Shown here in pieces: positions 8,017-15,858 of a DNA stretch of 40,906 nucleotides. The notes under the pieces were generated by a model. The model saw only the letters and a program-made list of their open reading frames with translations. It was not told the origin of the DNA and searched no databases. Source of the stretch: Clostridiales bacterium (lineage in GTDB: Bacteria > Bacillota > Clostridia > Lachnospirales > UBA12420); contig DMOI01000050.1 of assembly GCA_003452395.1 (NCBI GenBank), forward strand, positions 41,858-82,763, read 5' to 3'. Each line of letters opens with the position of its first letter. Position 1 is the first letter of the stretch. A program made the translations under genes and the position numbers.

Positions 8017-9468
8017 GTGAGTAAAAAAACAAAAGTTTTTATAGTGCTTATATCAATAATGCTAGTGGGTATTATAGGACTCGTTTTTTTTCAACTTAAT
8101 GATATTTTATCAGTTGTAAACTCTAATAAAATATATACTGGTATAACAATAAATAATATCGAGATTGGGGGTTTAACAAAAAAAGAAGCGTTTGAAAAAC
8201 TCCTAGAGAAAGATAAAAAGATTTTTGGTACCCCTATTTTAAATCTTTACTATAAAAATGTGAATAAAGACTTATACTATAATGATATTATGGCTAATAA
8301 CAATCTTGAAGAATTAATTGCAAAAGCTTTTGATATTGGAAGAGAAGGAACAATAATTGATAGATACATTGGTGTGAAGAGCTTGGTAAAAAATCCTCGA
8401 AACCTCGATATTTCATATACCCCTGATAAAGAAAAAGTAGCAAAGGTACTAGAAGATTTGAAAAAAGAAATAGAGGTAAATCCAATAAACGCTAGCATGC
8501 TAAAATCTAAAGACACTTCTTTTGTTATTAAGGCGGGGAAAGAAGGGAAAAAGATTAATTTGGATAAAACCTTTGATGAAATAAATGTGGCATTAAATGA
8601 AAAGGAAACCAAAGTAAAAGTATATGTAGATGTTGTAAAACCTGAATTTACCTCAAAAGATTTAGAAAAAATACAAACGCAAATTTCTACATATAGTACC
8701 AAATTTAATAAGAATGATATATCAAGAAGTACCAATTTGCAAGTTGCTACAAGCTTGATAAATGGTAGTATAGTTAAGCCAGGAGAAATATTTTCCGTAA
8801 ATAATACTATTAAAGCACGAACAGAGGCAAATGGATATAAGACAGCTCATGTAATAGTAAATGGAGAATATGTAGATGGTATAGGCGGAGGTATATGTCA
8901 AGTTGCTACAACTTTATATAATGCAGTCTTGTATGCAGAATTTCAGGTAGTAGAGAGACGTAATCATTCCTTGACATCGGCTTATGTAAAGCCAGGTAGA
9001 GATGCAACCGTTTCTGGAAGTACTTTGGATTTTAAATTTAAGAACACAACAAACAAGCCAATTTATTTGCAAGGATATATTGATGGAGGAACTATAAATT
9101 ATACAATTTACGGTGGAGAAGAGTATGTGCCTAAAAATAAAATTGATTTTGAATATGTTGTTATAAAAAGAATACCACCACCTCCAGAAAAAATAGTAGA
9201 AGACCCCACCATGGAATTGGGTAAACGTAAGGTAAAAGAAAAATCTAAAGAAGGAATGGTTGTAAAATTATATAAGCTTACGTATGATGCAAATAATGTA
9301 CTGTTAAAAAAAGAATATGTAAGCCAAAGCACGTATAAAGCTATGCGAGCTGAGGTCGCTGTTGGAACAAAGCAACCAAAAGCGGTACCCACCACTACTA
9401 CACTACAAGATAGTATCATAGGTTCTGATATAGTTCAACCGGTTAATGAACAACCTGAAAATAATTAA
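8017..9468 (+). CDS. VanW/G5-domain envelope protein
   Basis: An exported or membrane-anchored cell-wall protein of unknown exact role. One N-terminal hydrophobic segment (about residues 6-28) is followed by a PG_binding_4-like region (about 60-215), a VanW domain (about 245-370, with GIGGGICQVATTLYNAVL) and a C-terminal G5-like domain (about 388-455, ending in VGTK). A Thr/Pro-rich tail closes the protein. GTG 8017 is chosen because GGGGGTGAT lies 5-8 bp upstream; GTG 8008 overlaps that site. VanW and G5 domains are associated with peptidoglycan or its sugars. No vancomycin-resistance genes are nearby, so resistance should not be inferred. Confidence 0.88.
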   Translation: MSKKTKVFIVLISIMLVGIIGLVFFQLNDILSVVNSNKIYTGITINNIEIGGLTKKEAFEKLLEKDKKIFGTPILNLYYKNVNKDLYYNDIMANNNLEELIAKAFDIGREGTIIDRYIGVKSLVKNPRNLDISYTPDKEKVAKVLEDLKKEIEVNPINASMLKSKDTSFVIKAGKEGKKINLDKTFDEINVALNEKETKVKVYVDVVKPEFTSKDLEKIQTQISTYSTKFNKNDISRSTNLQVATSLINGSIVKPGEIFSVNNTIKARTEANGYKTAHVIVNGEYVDGIGGGICQVATTLYNAVLYAEFQVVERRNHSLTSAYVKPGRDATVSGSTLDFKFKNTTNKPIYLQGYIDGGTINYTIYGGEEYVPKNKIDFEYVVIKRIPPPPEKIVEDPTMELGKRKVKEKSKEGMVVKLYKLTYDANNVLLKKEYVSQSTYKAMRAEVAVGTKQPKAVPTTTTLQDSIIGSDIVQPVNEQPENN

Positions 9469-9474
9469 AAGGTA

Positions 9475-9503
9475 TTGCAAAGTTTATTTTAATGTGTTAA
9501 AAT
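9475..9503 (+). promoter_or_regulatory. Sigma-A promoter of cheX with overlapping inverted repeat
   Basis: TTGCAA (9475-9480), 17 bp, TAAAAT (9498-9503), with TGT before the -10. An 8-bp inverted repeat TGTTAAAA/TTTTAACA (9495-9502 / 9506-9513) spans the -10 and probable start site, so a repressor site or a start-site hairpin is possible. Confidence 0.75.
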
Positions 9504-9543
9504 ATTTTTAACATAAAAAAATATAATTCAAGGGGGAAATAGT

Positions 9544-10017
9544 ATGTCAGTTAATGTAAAATATATTAATCCATTTATAGAGGCATCTCAAAGCGTTTTA
9601 CAAGATATGTGTAAACAAGATTTAAAGATCGGTAAAGTATATCTAAAGGTTTCACCTTATGCAAGTTCAGAGGTTGTAATTGTTATAGGTATTACTGGCG
9701 ATATAAAAGGACAAGTAATATTTAGCATATCAAAAGACGTAGCATGTTCTATAGCATCGAAGATGATGGGCGGTATGGAAGTAAAAGAATTAGATGAATT
9801 ATCAAAAAGTGCTGTACAAGAATTATCAAATATGATTTTAGGAACTACTGCGACTATTTTTTACAATAGGGGTATTTCTATAGATATTACACCACCATCA
9901 TTGCTAATTGGTCAAGAGATACGAATATCATCAAATGACATGAAAACTATATCTATTCCTTTGGAATTTGTTGGCACAGGGGAAAGCTTTGAAATAGATG
10001 TAGCTATGAGAGAATAA
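9544..10017 (+). CDS. cheX: CheX-like chemotaxis phosphatase
   Basis: CheC/CheX/FliY-family protein, expected to dephosphorylate CheY-P and so set adaptation and flagellar switching. The single active-site pair is E93 and N96 in VQELSNM, as in the CheX type, which has one such helix; CheC has two. The length of 157 residues fits CheX. GGGGGAAATAGT precedes ATG 9544. It is not in a chemotaxis operon here and has its own promoter, followed by trmL with a 3-bp gap. Confidence 0.9.
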   Translation: MSVNVKYINPFIEASQSVLQDMCKQDLKIGKVYLKVSPYASSEVVIVIGITGDIKGQVIFSISKDVACSIASKMMGGMEVKELDELSKSAVQELSNMILGTTATIFYNRGISIDITPPSLLIGQEIRISSNDMKTISIPLEFVGTGESFEIDVAMRE

Positions 10018-10020
10018 TAT

Positions 10021-10509
10021 ATGAATATAGTATTGTTTGAACCCGAGATTCCTCAAAATACAGGTAATATAGCTAGAACTTGTGCTGCTACTAATACAAG
10101 ACTTCATCTTATTAAACCATTTGGATTTTTAATAGATGATAAATACTTAAAAAGGGCAGGACTAGATTACTGGGATAAACTAAATGTAGCAGTATATGAA
10201 AACTTTGAGGAGTTTTTGGTTAAAAATATAGATGCTAGTATATATATGGCAACTACCAAAGCTCTTAATACATACGTCGAGGTTAAATATTCTATGAACG
10301 ATTATATAATGTTTGGCAAAGAAAGTGCTGGTATACCAGAAGAGATTTTGGTTGAATATCCGAAAAACTCTATTAGGATACCAATGCTAGAGGATATAAG
10401 GTCACTAAATCTTGCAAGTTCAGTTGGTATTGTACTTTATGAAGCATTAAGACAAAATAATTTTGAAGGACTTGAAAATAGAGGAAATCTACATAGACTT
10501 AGTTGGTAA
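10021..10509 (+). CDS. trmL: tRNA (cytidine/uridine-34-2'-O)-methyltransferase
   Basis: SPOUT-class enzyme that methylates the ribose of the wobble nucleotide in tRNA-Leu species. The family pattern is clear: FEPEIPQNTGNIARTC at the N terminus, FGKESAGIP in the middle and the knot segment RSLNLASSVGIVLYEALRQ at the C terminus. At 162 residues it is the typical single-domain size. ATG 10021 starts 3 bp after the cheX stop, suggesting translational coupling; the ribosome binding site (GAGAGAA) is weak. Confidence 0.92.
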   Translation: MNIVLFEPEIPQNTGNIARTCAATNTRLHLIKPFGFLIDDKYLKRAGLDYWDKLNVAVYENFEEFLVKNIDASIYMATTKALNTYVEVKYSMNDYIMFGKESAGIPEEILVEYPKNSIRIPMLEDIRSLNLASSVGIVLYEALRQNNFEGLENRGNLHRLSW

Positions 10510-10530
10510 AACCACGTATGTGGTTTTATT
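10508..10530 (+). terminator. Terminator after trmL
   Basis: AAAACCAC/GTGGTTTT (10508-10515 / 10520-10527) with loop GTAT, followed by ATTTTATTT. The stem overlaps the trmL stop codon. Confidence 0.8.
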
Positions 10531-10541
10531 TTATTTATATA

Positions 10542-10570
10542 TTGACAAACTTGTAAAAATATTGTATACT
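10542..10570 (+). promoter_or_regulatory. Consensus sigma-A promoter of ylxM-ffh
   Basis: TTGACA (10542-10547), 17 bp, TATACT (10565-10570). It has a perfect -35 and no TG extension. It would transcribe ylxM, ffh and rpsP, and possibly khpA. Confidence 0.9.
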
Positions 10571-10572
10571 AA

Positions 10573-10594
10573 TGTAAAGTAAAAAAACTTTACA
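10573..10594 (+). promoter_or_regulatory. Inverted repeat at the ylxM transcript start
   Basis: TGTAAAGT and ACTTTACA (10573-10580 / 10587-10594) form a perfect 8-bp inverted repeat with an A6 spacer. It lies directly after the -10 and ends beside the ribosome binding site GGGTGATG of ylxM. It could be a 5' hairpin that affects mRNA stability or translation, or an operator. Confidence 0.55.
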
Positions 10595-10604
10595 GGGTGA
10601 TGAT

Positions 10605-10928
10605 ATGGAAAACATATTAGAAAATTCGTTGTTGTTTGATTTCTACGGGGAGTTACTCACAGAGAAACAGAAAAAAATTTTTTCTCTTTATATAGAAGAG
10701 GATTTTTCTTTGAGCGAGATTGCTGTAAAGTTTGATGTTACTAGACAATCCGTTTATGATACAATAAAGACAGCTCAAAACTTACTAGAGGAATATGAAC
10801 AAAAACTAGGGTTAGTTAAGAAATATACAGAACATAAAAAAGGGCTAAAAGAAGTACTTGAAATGTTGGATAAAGAACAGGATTTAGAAATAGTAAAAGA
10901 AAATATTATTAGATTGATAGAAGAATAG
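10605..10928 (+). CDS. ylxM: SRP-associated helix-turn-helix protein YlxM
   Basis: UPF0122 family protein of 107 residues, found almost always just upstream of ffh in Firmicutes and shown in streptococci to modulate the signal recognition particle. A sigma-70 region-4-like helix-turn-helix is visible at about residues 16-60 (LTEKQKKIFSLYIEEDFSLSEIA... then VTRQSVYDTI). A charged coiled-coil tail follows. The 13-bp gap to ffh places both on one transcript. Confidence 0.94.
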   Translation: MENILENSLLFDFYGELLTEKQKKIFSLYIEEDFSLSEIAVKFDVTRQSVYDTIKTAQNLLEEYEQKLGLVKKYTEHKKGLKEVLEMLDKEQDLEIVKENIIRLIEE

Positions 10929-10941
10929 AGGTGAAGTTCAA

Positions 10942-12285
10942 GTGGCTTTTGAGAGTTTAACTGAGAAATTTCAAAATGTTTTTAAGAACCTTAGAAGTAA
11001 GGGTAAGTTAAGTGAGAATGACATAAAAGAAGCTTTACGTGAAGTTAAACTTGCTTTGCTTGAAGCTGATGTTAATTATAAAGTGGTAAAGGATCTAATA
11101 GATAACATAAAAGAAAAAGCGATGGGTCAGGAAGTACTACAAAGTCTTACACCAGGACAACAAGTCATAAAAATAGTAAATGATGAGTTAACAAATCTTA
11201 TGGGAAGTTCTCAAAGTAAATTAACTTTTGCAACAAGCAAAGTCACTGTTTATATGATGGTTGGTTTGCAAGGTGCTGGTAAGACAACTACCACAGCTAA
11301 ACTTGCAATGAAGCTAAAATCGCAAGGTAAAAAACCTCTTCTTGTTGCTTGTGATATATATAGACCAGCAGCAATAAAGCAATTACAGGTTGTTGGTGAA
11401 AAAGTGAATGTTCCTGTTTTTAGTATGGGAGATCAACATAATCCTGCAAGTATTGCAAAGGCAGGTATTAATCATGCAATATCAAATGGAAATGATATTG
11501 TATTTATAGATACAGCCGGAAGACTTCATATAGATGATGAACTTATGGAAGAACTCGAAAACATTAAAAAAGAAGTAAAACCACAAGAAATTTTACTCGT
11601 TTTAGATGCAATGACTGGGCAAGATGCTGTTAATATAGCTCAAACATTCGATGAGAAGCTAGGTATTGATGGATTTATTATGACAAAGCTAGATGGAGAC
11701 ACTCGTGGTGGGGCTGCCCTTTCGGTTAGTCATATCACAAATAAACCGATTAAATTTGTAGGTATGGGTGAAAAACTCGATGAGCTGCAAGAATTTTATC
11801 CTGACAGAATGGCTTCAAGAATACTTGGGATGGGTGACATACTGACACTAATAGAAAAAGCTGGGCAAGCAATTGATCAAGAAAAGGCAGCAGAGCTTGA
11901 ACAAAAAATGAGAAAAATGGAATTTGACTTAGATGATTTTTTAGATCAAATGCAACAAATCAAGAAGATGGGGCCACTTGGACAGATTATGAATATGATA
12001 CCAGGACTAAATAGCCAATTAGCAGGTGCTAATATTGATGAAGACCAAATAGGACATGGATTAAAACAAACAGAAGCTATAATACGTTCTATGACTAAAA
12101 ATGAAAGAAAAAATCCTACTATATTAAATGGTTCAAGAAAACAAAGAATAGCAAAAGGTAGTGGAACAAATATACAAGAGGTAAATAAACTTATTAAACA
12201 ATTTGATATGATGAAGAATATGATGAAACAATTCATAGGTAACAAGGGGAAAATGGGAAAGATGCCATTTAAAATGCCATTTTAA
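10942..12285 (+). CDS. ffh: Signal recognition particle protein Ffh
   Basis: SRP54 GTPase that binds signal sequences on ribosomes and delivers them to FtsY. The N domain is at about 1-90 and the G domain at about 95-295, with P-loop GLQGAGKTTT at 108-117, DTAGR, and TKLDGD. The methionine-rich M domain is at about 325-447, with Met clusters in the last 30 residues. The start is GTG 10942 after GAGGTGAAG. At 447 residues it is standard size. Confidence 0.97.
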   Translation: MAFESLTEKFQNVFKNLRSKGKLSENDIKEALREVKLALLEADVNYKVVKDLIDNIKEKAMGQEVLQSLTPGQQVIKIVNDELTNLMGSSQSKLTFATSKVTVYMMVGLQGAGKTTTTAKLAMKLKSQGKKPLLVACDIYRPAAIKQLQVVGEKVNVPVFSMGDQHNPASIAKAGINHAISNGNDIVFIDTAGRLHIDDELMEELENIKKEVKPQEILLVLDAMTGQDAVNIAQTFDEKLGIDGFIMTKLDGDTRGGAALSVSHITNKPIKFVGMGEKLDELQEFYPDRMASRILGMGDILTLIEKAGQAIDQEKAAELEQKMRKMEFDLDDFLDQMQQIKKMGPLGQIMNMIPGLNSQLAGANIDEDQIGHGLKQTEAIIRSMTKNERKNPTILNGSRKQRIAKGSGTNIQEVNKLIKQFDMMKNMMKQFIGNKGKMGKMPFKMPF

Positions 12286-12337
12286 ACAAGTTAAAAGGTG
12301 AAAGTTGAAAATTGTACTTTAAAGGAGGTGAATACAT

Positions 12338-12580
12338 ATGGTGAAAATAAGACTAAAAAGAATGGGAGCAAAGAAATCACCTTTCTACAGAATAGTTGTT
12401 GCAGACGAAAGAGTTCAAAGGGATGGAAAAACAATAGCTGAAATAGGTTACTACAATCCAAACATGGATCCAGCTGAACTTAAAATTGATATTGATGCTG
12501 CAAAAACTTGGTTGAAAAATGGGGCTCAACCAACGGATACAGTAAAAGCTTTACTAAAAAAATCTGGAGCAATAAACTAA
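12338..12580 (+). CDS. rpsP: 30S ribosomal protein S16
   Basis: Assembly protein of the small subunit. The N-terminal signature MVKIRLKRMGAKKSPFYRI and a compact 80-residue length are typical. AAAGGAGGTG gives a very strong ribosome binding site before ATG 12338. The 52-bp gap after ffh contains a word-repeat remnant (GTTAAAAGGTGAAAGTTGAA) but no clear terminator. Confidence 0.97.
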   Translation: MVKIRLKRMGAKKSPFYRIVVADERVQRDGKTIAEIGYYNPNMDPAELKIDIDAAKTWLKNGAQPTDTVKALLKKSGAIN

Positions 12581-12620
12581 ATAATATTGACTTACAATAT
12601 AACTTGAAAGGGGAATTACC

Positions 12621-12851
12621 GTGAAAAACTTATTGGAAGTAATTGTAAAATCATTAGTTGATAATCCAGATAAAGTGTCTATAAATGAGATATCAGGGGA
12701 AAATTCAACAATATATGAAGTAAAAGTTGCAGAAGAGGATATGGGGAAAGTAATAGGTAAACAAGGGAAAGTTGCAAAGTCAATACGTACAGTAATCAAG
12801 GCAATTGCTGCAAGAGAGGGTAAAAGAGTAATCGTTGAGATAATGAACTAA
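12621..12851 (+). CDS. khpA: KH-domain RNA-binding protein KhpA
   Basis: Small single-KH RNA-binding protein (YlqC/UPF0109), in other Firmicutes a partner of KhpB/Jag affecting cell division and elongation. The RNA-binding GxxG loop is G46-K-Q-G49 in VIGKQGKVAK. At 76 residues it is full length. The start is GTG 12621 after AAAGGGGA. It sits between rpsP and rimM, its usual location. A terminator overlaps its stop codon. Confidence 0.94.
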   Translation: MKNLLEVIVKSLVDNPDKVSINEISGENSTIYEVKVAEEDMGKVIGKQGKVAKSIRTVIKAIAAREGKRVIVEIMN

Positions 12852-12875
12852 ATGTTTTTACATTTAGTTTTTTTG
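12846..12875 (+). terminator. Terminator overlapping the khpA stop
   Basis: Perfect 10-bp stem AACTAAATGT/ACATTTAGTT (12846-12855 / 12860-12869) with a TTTT loop and a T-rich tail. It splits the ribosomal-maturation cluster into two transcripts. Confidence 0.88.
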
Positions 12876-12904
12876 TTGCGTTTTTTAACAAAACATGGTA
12901 TAGT
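12876..12904 (+). promoter_or_regulatory. Sigma-A promoter of rimM-trmD
   Basis: TTGCGT (12876-12881), 17 bp, TATAGT (12899-12904), with TGG before the -10. It lies directly behind the khpA terminator and restarts transcription. Confidence 0.65.
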
Positions 12905-12938
12905 AATGATATCAAATACAGTAGAGGAGGCGGGCTAT

Positions 12939-13457
12939 ATGAATAAATACTTTACGATAGGTAAAATTGTAAACACTCAAGGATTAAGGGGCGATTTAAG
13001 AGCAGTAACATATACTGATGATATAAGTCGTTTCGAGTTACTAGATTATGTTTTGCTCGAAGATGCAAATGATATGTCATTAACAAAATACCAGATAGAA
13101 AAAGTATGGTATAATAAAAGTTTTGTTGTTTTAAAATTCAAGGGTATAGATAGTATGACAGATGCAGAAAAACTAAAAAGTTTTGATATTAAAATTCCTG
13201 AGGAATTAGGCATTAAACTAGAGGAAGATGAGTATTATATTCGAGATTTATTTGATGTAGAAGTTTACGATGAGAATAATAACATTCTGGGGAAACTTAC
13301 AGATGTTTTAAATACAGGTAGCAATGATGTATACGTGGTTTCTAGTAAAGAAAAAGGTGAGTTGTTACTTCCTGCTATAAAAGAATGTATAATAAAAATA
13401 GATATAGAGAATAAAAAAATGTTAGTTCACGTGATGGAAGGGCTAGAATGGCAGTAA
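12939..13457 (+). CDS. rimM: Ribosome maturation factor RimM
   Basis: 16S rRNA processing factor that binds S19 during 30S head assembly. ATG 12939 is chosen because GAGGAGGCGGG lies just upstream and MNKYFTIGKIVNTQGLRGDL matches the family N terminus; the open frame extends further upstream through the promoter and terminator and is not used. The N-terminal RimM barrel is at about 5-85, and the PRC-barrel domain at about 95-170 (YYIRDLFDVEVY, then GSNDVYVV). At 172 residues it is typical. Confidence 0.94.
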   Translation: MNKYFTIGKIVNTQGLRGDLRAVTYTDDISRFELLDYVLLEDANDMSLTKYQIEKVWYNKSFVVLKFKGIDSMTDAEKLKSFDIKIPEELGIKLEEDEYYIRDLFDVEVYDENNNILGKLTDVLNTGSNDVYVVSSKEKGELLLPAIKECIIKIDIENKKMLVHVMEGLEWQ

Positions 13458-13474
13458 GTGAGGGGACTGATAAA

Positions 13475-14146
13475 ATGAAATTTTATGTTTTAACTCTTTT
13501 TCCTGAAATGATAGAAGGGGTTGTATCTCAAAGTATCATAGGAAGAGCAAAAGAAAATTGTATTATAGATGTTGAGTGTGTCAATATAAGAGATTTTACT
13601 GAAAACAAACATAAAAAAGTTGATGACTATCCATATGGAGGTGGGGCTGGTATGGTGATGCAAGCACCACCTATATATAAGGCGTACGAAAGCTTACGTA
13701 AAGATAAAAAAGTCAGAGTTGTATTTGTTACTCCAAGTGGTAAAACCTTTACTCAAAATATGGCAAAAGAATTTGCGAGTGAAGATGAGCTAATAATACT
13801 TTGTGGACATTATGAAGGCATTGATGAGAGAGTCATAGACGAAATAGTAACAGATGAAATATCAATAGGGGACTATGTTCTTACTGGTGGAGAGTTACCC
13901 GCATGTGTGCTTATTGATGCAGTGTCAAGGCTAGTACCAGGGGTTTTAAATAAAGAAGAGTCGTTCGAGAATGAATCATTTGAGAATAATTTACTCGAAT
14001 ATCCTCAGTACACGCGTCCACCTGTATTTATGGGAAGAGAAGTACCCGAAGTGCTACTTTCTGGACATCATAAAAACATAGCTAAGTGGAGACTTGAAAA
14101 ATCAATAGATAAGACAAAAAAGGTGAGACCTGATCTATGCAAATAA
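13475..14146 (+). CDS. trmD: tRNA (guanine-37-N1)-methyltransferase
   Basis: SPOUT methyltransferase making m1G37, which prevents +1 frameshifting. It starts at ATG 13475 (MKFYVLTLFPEM), 18 bp after the rimM stop, with GAGGGG upstream; a longer in-frame ATG at 13448 overlaps rimM. The trefoil-knot SAM motifs LCGHYEGIDERV and SIGDYVLTGGELPA are intact. At 223 residues it is slightly shorter than many homologues, ending soon after the C-terminal helical domain. Confidence 0.95.
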   Translation: MKFYVLTLFPEMIEGVVSQSIIGRAKENCIIDVECVNIRDFTENKHKKVDDYPYGGGAGMVMQAPPIYKAYESLRKDKKVRVVFVTPSGKTFTQNMAKEFASEDELIILCGHYEGIDERVIDEIVTDEISIGDYVLTGGELPACVLIDAVSRLVPGVLNKEESFENESFENNLLEYPQYTRPPVFMGREVPEVLLSGHHKNIAKWRLEKSIDKTKKVRPDLCK

Positions 14147-14177
14147 AAAACAAGATATTTTAGAAGGAGTGAGCATT

Positions 14178-14504
14178 ATGAGAGATAAATTTTTCTTAGG
14201 ATTTGGTATTATAGCAGTCGGTGTTGTGTTTTTATTAGATGCTTTTAAAATAATTGATTCAGAATTTATAAGACAGTTCTTTTGGCCATTTGTTTTAACT
14301 TTATTTGTAGTTTCTGATATAACAAAGAATAGAAAAATAAACTTATTTAATATTGCACTACTTTTAGTAGCCATTAATATGGTACTAGATAATCTGGGGA
14401 TTTATAAAGAGTTCAATATATGGGGAATATTCTGGCCGATTTTATTAATAGCTATTGGGGTTAATATTATGATAGAAAAAGACAAGAATAAGAACATTTT
14501 TTAA
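14178..14504 (+). CDS. Small membrane protein, LiaF-TM/DUF5668-like
   Basis: A 108-residue protein with about four hydrophobic segments (residues 5-20, 33-50, 58-75, 88-101) and the repeated FW/PFV-type pattern (RQFFWPFVLTL and WGIFWPILLIAIGV) typical of LiaF-like transmembrane domains. No soluble domain is attached. It starts at ATG 14178 behind AAGGAGTGAG. Its function is unknown. It lies between trmD and an aminopeptidase, where rplS is expected in many Firmicutes. Confidence 0.8.
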   Translation: MRDKFFLGFGIIAVGVVFLLDAFKIIDSEFIRQFFWPFVLTLFVVSDITKNRKINLFNIALLLVAINMVLDNLGIYKEFNIWGIFWPILLIAIGVNIMIEKDKNKNIF

Positions 14505-14520
14505 AATAAAGGAGATACTT

Positions 14521-15750
14521 ATGGATAGAGAGTTTTTTATAAATAATAGAAAGAAGTTAATAGATGGTTTGCCTGATAATAGTATTTTAGTATTATTTTC
14601 AGGTTATGCAGAATATTGGAGTGCTGATGAAAAACATAAATTTTCTGTCAGTAAAAATTTTTATTATATTACAGGTTTAGAAGAAGAAAATTATATATAT
14701 TTTTATCAAAAAGGTGATAATTCACAGGAAGTTCTTTTTATAGAAAAGGATAATGATGAAAAATTTATAAAGTTTTTCGGACATAGGAAAAGTAAAGAAG
14801 ATGTGGCTCAAACTACTGGTATTGTGAACATAAATTATACAGATGAATTTGAAGAATTTATGAAAAACTTTAAATATACCTCAATAATTAATGTATATTT
14901 AGATATGGTAAATTCAAATTGTAATTTTAATACTAAATTACAAAGGATTATTGATGAATTACTTAATAAGATTAATTATTATGATGCTGACATGGATTTT
15001 AGTAAGCTAAGATCCATAAAACAAAAATATGAAATAGAAAACATTAAAAAAGCTATAGATATAATGAATAGAGCTATTAAACATATCTTAAAGAATGCAA
15101 AGATGTGTAAGTATGAAAATGAAATAGAAGCTTTGTACGATTATGAAGTAAGAATGAATGGAGTATATGAAAAAGCTTTTCATTCTATTGTAGCAAGCGG
15201 AGAGAATGCTGCCATTTTACATTATTCAAAAAATAATTCTAGAATATGTAAAAACGACTTGGTACTGCTTGACCTAGGAGTAAGATATGAAAATTATTGT
15301 TCTGATATTTCGAGAACATTTCCTATAAATGGGCGTTTTAGTGATAGACAAAAACTTTTATACAATATTGTATTAAATACCCAAATAGAAACTATGGACT
15401 GTATAAAAATAGGTATGACATTTAAAGAATTAAATGTTGTTACTAAAAATTCATTAATACGACAGCTAAAAGAAATAAATTTAATTGATAAAGATGAAGA
15501 AGTTGAAAAATATTATTATCATTCGGTATCTCATAAACTTGGACTAGATACACATGATTGTGGAAAGTATACTGGAAATATTGAAGAAGGTATGGTCATA
15601 ACTGTAGAGCCAGGGCTGTATATCGAAGAAGAAGGAATAGGTATAAGGATAGAGGATGATATTTTAGTGACCAAAGATGGATTTATAAATTTGTCTGAGA
15701 ACATACCTAAAGAGATAGAGGATATCGAAAAAATAATGGGAAATTCATAA
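14521..15750 (+). CDS. pepP: Aminopeptidase P (Xaa-Pro aminopeptidase), M24B family
   Basis: Pita-bread-fold metallopeptidase that removes N-terminal residues before proline. The dinuclear metal ligands are D251 and D262 (LLDLGVRYENYCSDISRTF), H338 (SVSHKLG), E363 (VEPGLY) and E378 (RIEDD). An N-terminal AMP_N domain occupies about 1-130, and the length of 409 residues fits the aminopeptidase P subgroup with that domain. AAAGGAG precedes ATG 14521. It is very AT-rich and Asn/Lys-rich. Confidence 0.93.
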   Translation: MDREFFINNRKKLIDGLPDNSILVLFSGYAEYWSADEKHKFSVSKNFYYITGLEEENYIYFYQKGDNSQEVLFIEKDNDEKFIKFFGHRKSKEDVAQTTGIVNINYTDEFEEFMKNFKYTSIINVYLDMVNSNCNFNTKLQRIIDELLNKINYYDADMDFSKLRSIKQKYEIENIKKAIDIMNRAIKHILKNAKMCKYENEIEALYDYEVRMNGVYEKAFHSIVASGENAAILHYSKNNSRICKNDLVLLDLGVRYENYCSDISRTFPINGRFSDRQKLLYNIVLNTQIETMDCIKIGMTFKELNVVTKNSLIRQLKEINLIDKDEEVEKYYYHSVSHKLGLDTHDCGKYTGNIEEGMVITVEPGLYIEEEGIGIRIEDDILVTKDGFINLSENIPKEIEDIEKIMGNS

Positions 15751-15756
15751 AAATGC

Positions 15757-15785
15757 TTGCCAATGTTGTAAAAATATGCTATAAT
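15757..15785 (+). promoter_or_regulatory. Sigma-A promoter of rplS
   Basis: TTGCCA (15757-15762), 17 bp, TATAAT (15780-15785), with TGC before the -10. It starts a transcript for L19 with a leader of about 70 nt. Confidence 0.85.
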
Positions 15786-15858
15786 ACTCAAAGTGATTAC
15801 GGATGGTCCGCTGTACGAAAGTGATACATGAACATCTATGAAGAGAGGAGGAATACAA
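15786..15858 (+). promoter_or_regulatory. rplS leader, candidate L19 ribosomal-protein leader
   Basis: The leader holds a CGGA-TGG-TCCG hairpin (about 15801-15811) and a TGTA/TACA pairing (about 15813-15828), plus GATG/CATC pairing that would enclose them. An L19 leader RNA is described upstream of rplS in Firmicutes. Position and stem arrangement agree, but identity needs a covariance-model search. Confidence 0.5.

Noticed and set aside
8017..9468. Vancomycin-resistance determinant
   Set aside because: The VanW domain is common in ordinary envelope proteins, and no vanHAX or vanRS genes are present.
12852..12938. N-terminal extension of rimM
   Set aside because: The upstream frame runs through the khpA terminator and the rimM promoter; GAGGAGG before ATG 12939 defines the start.
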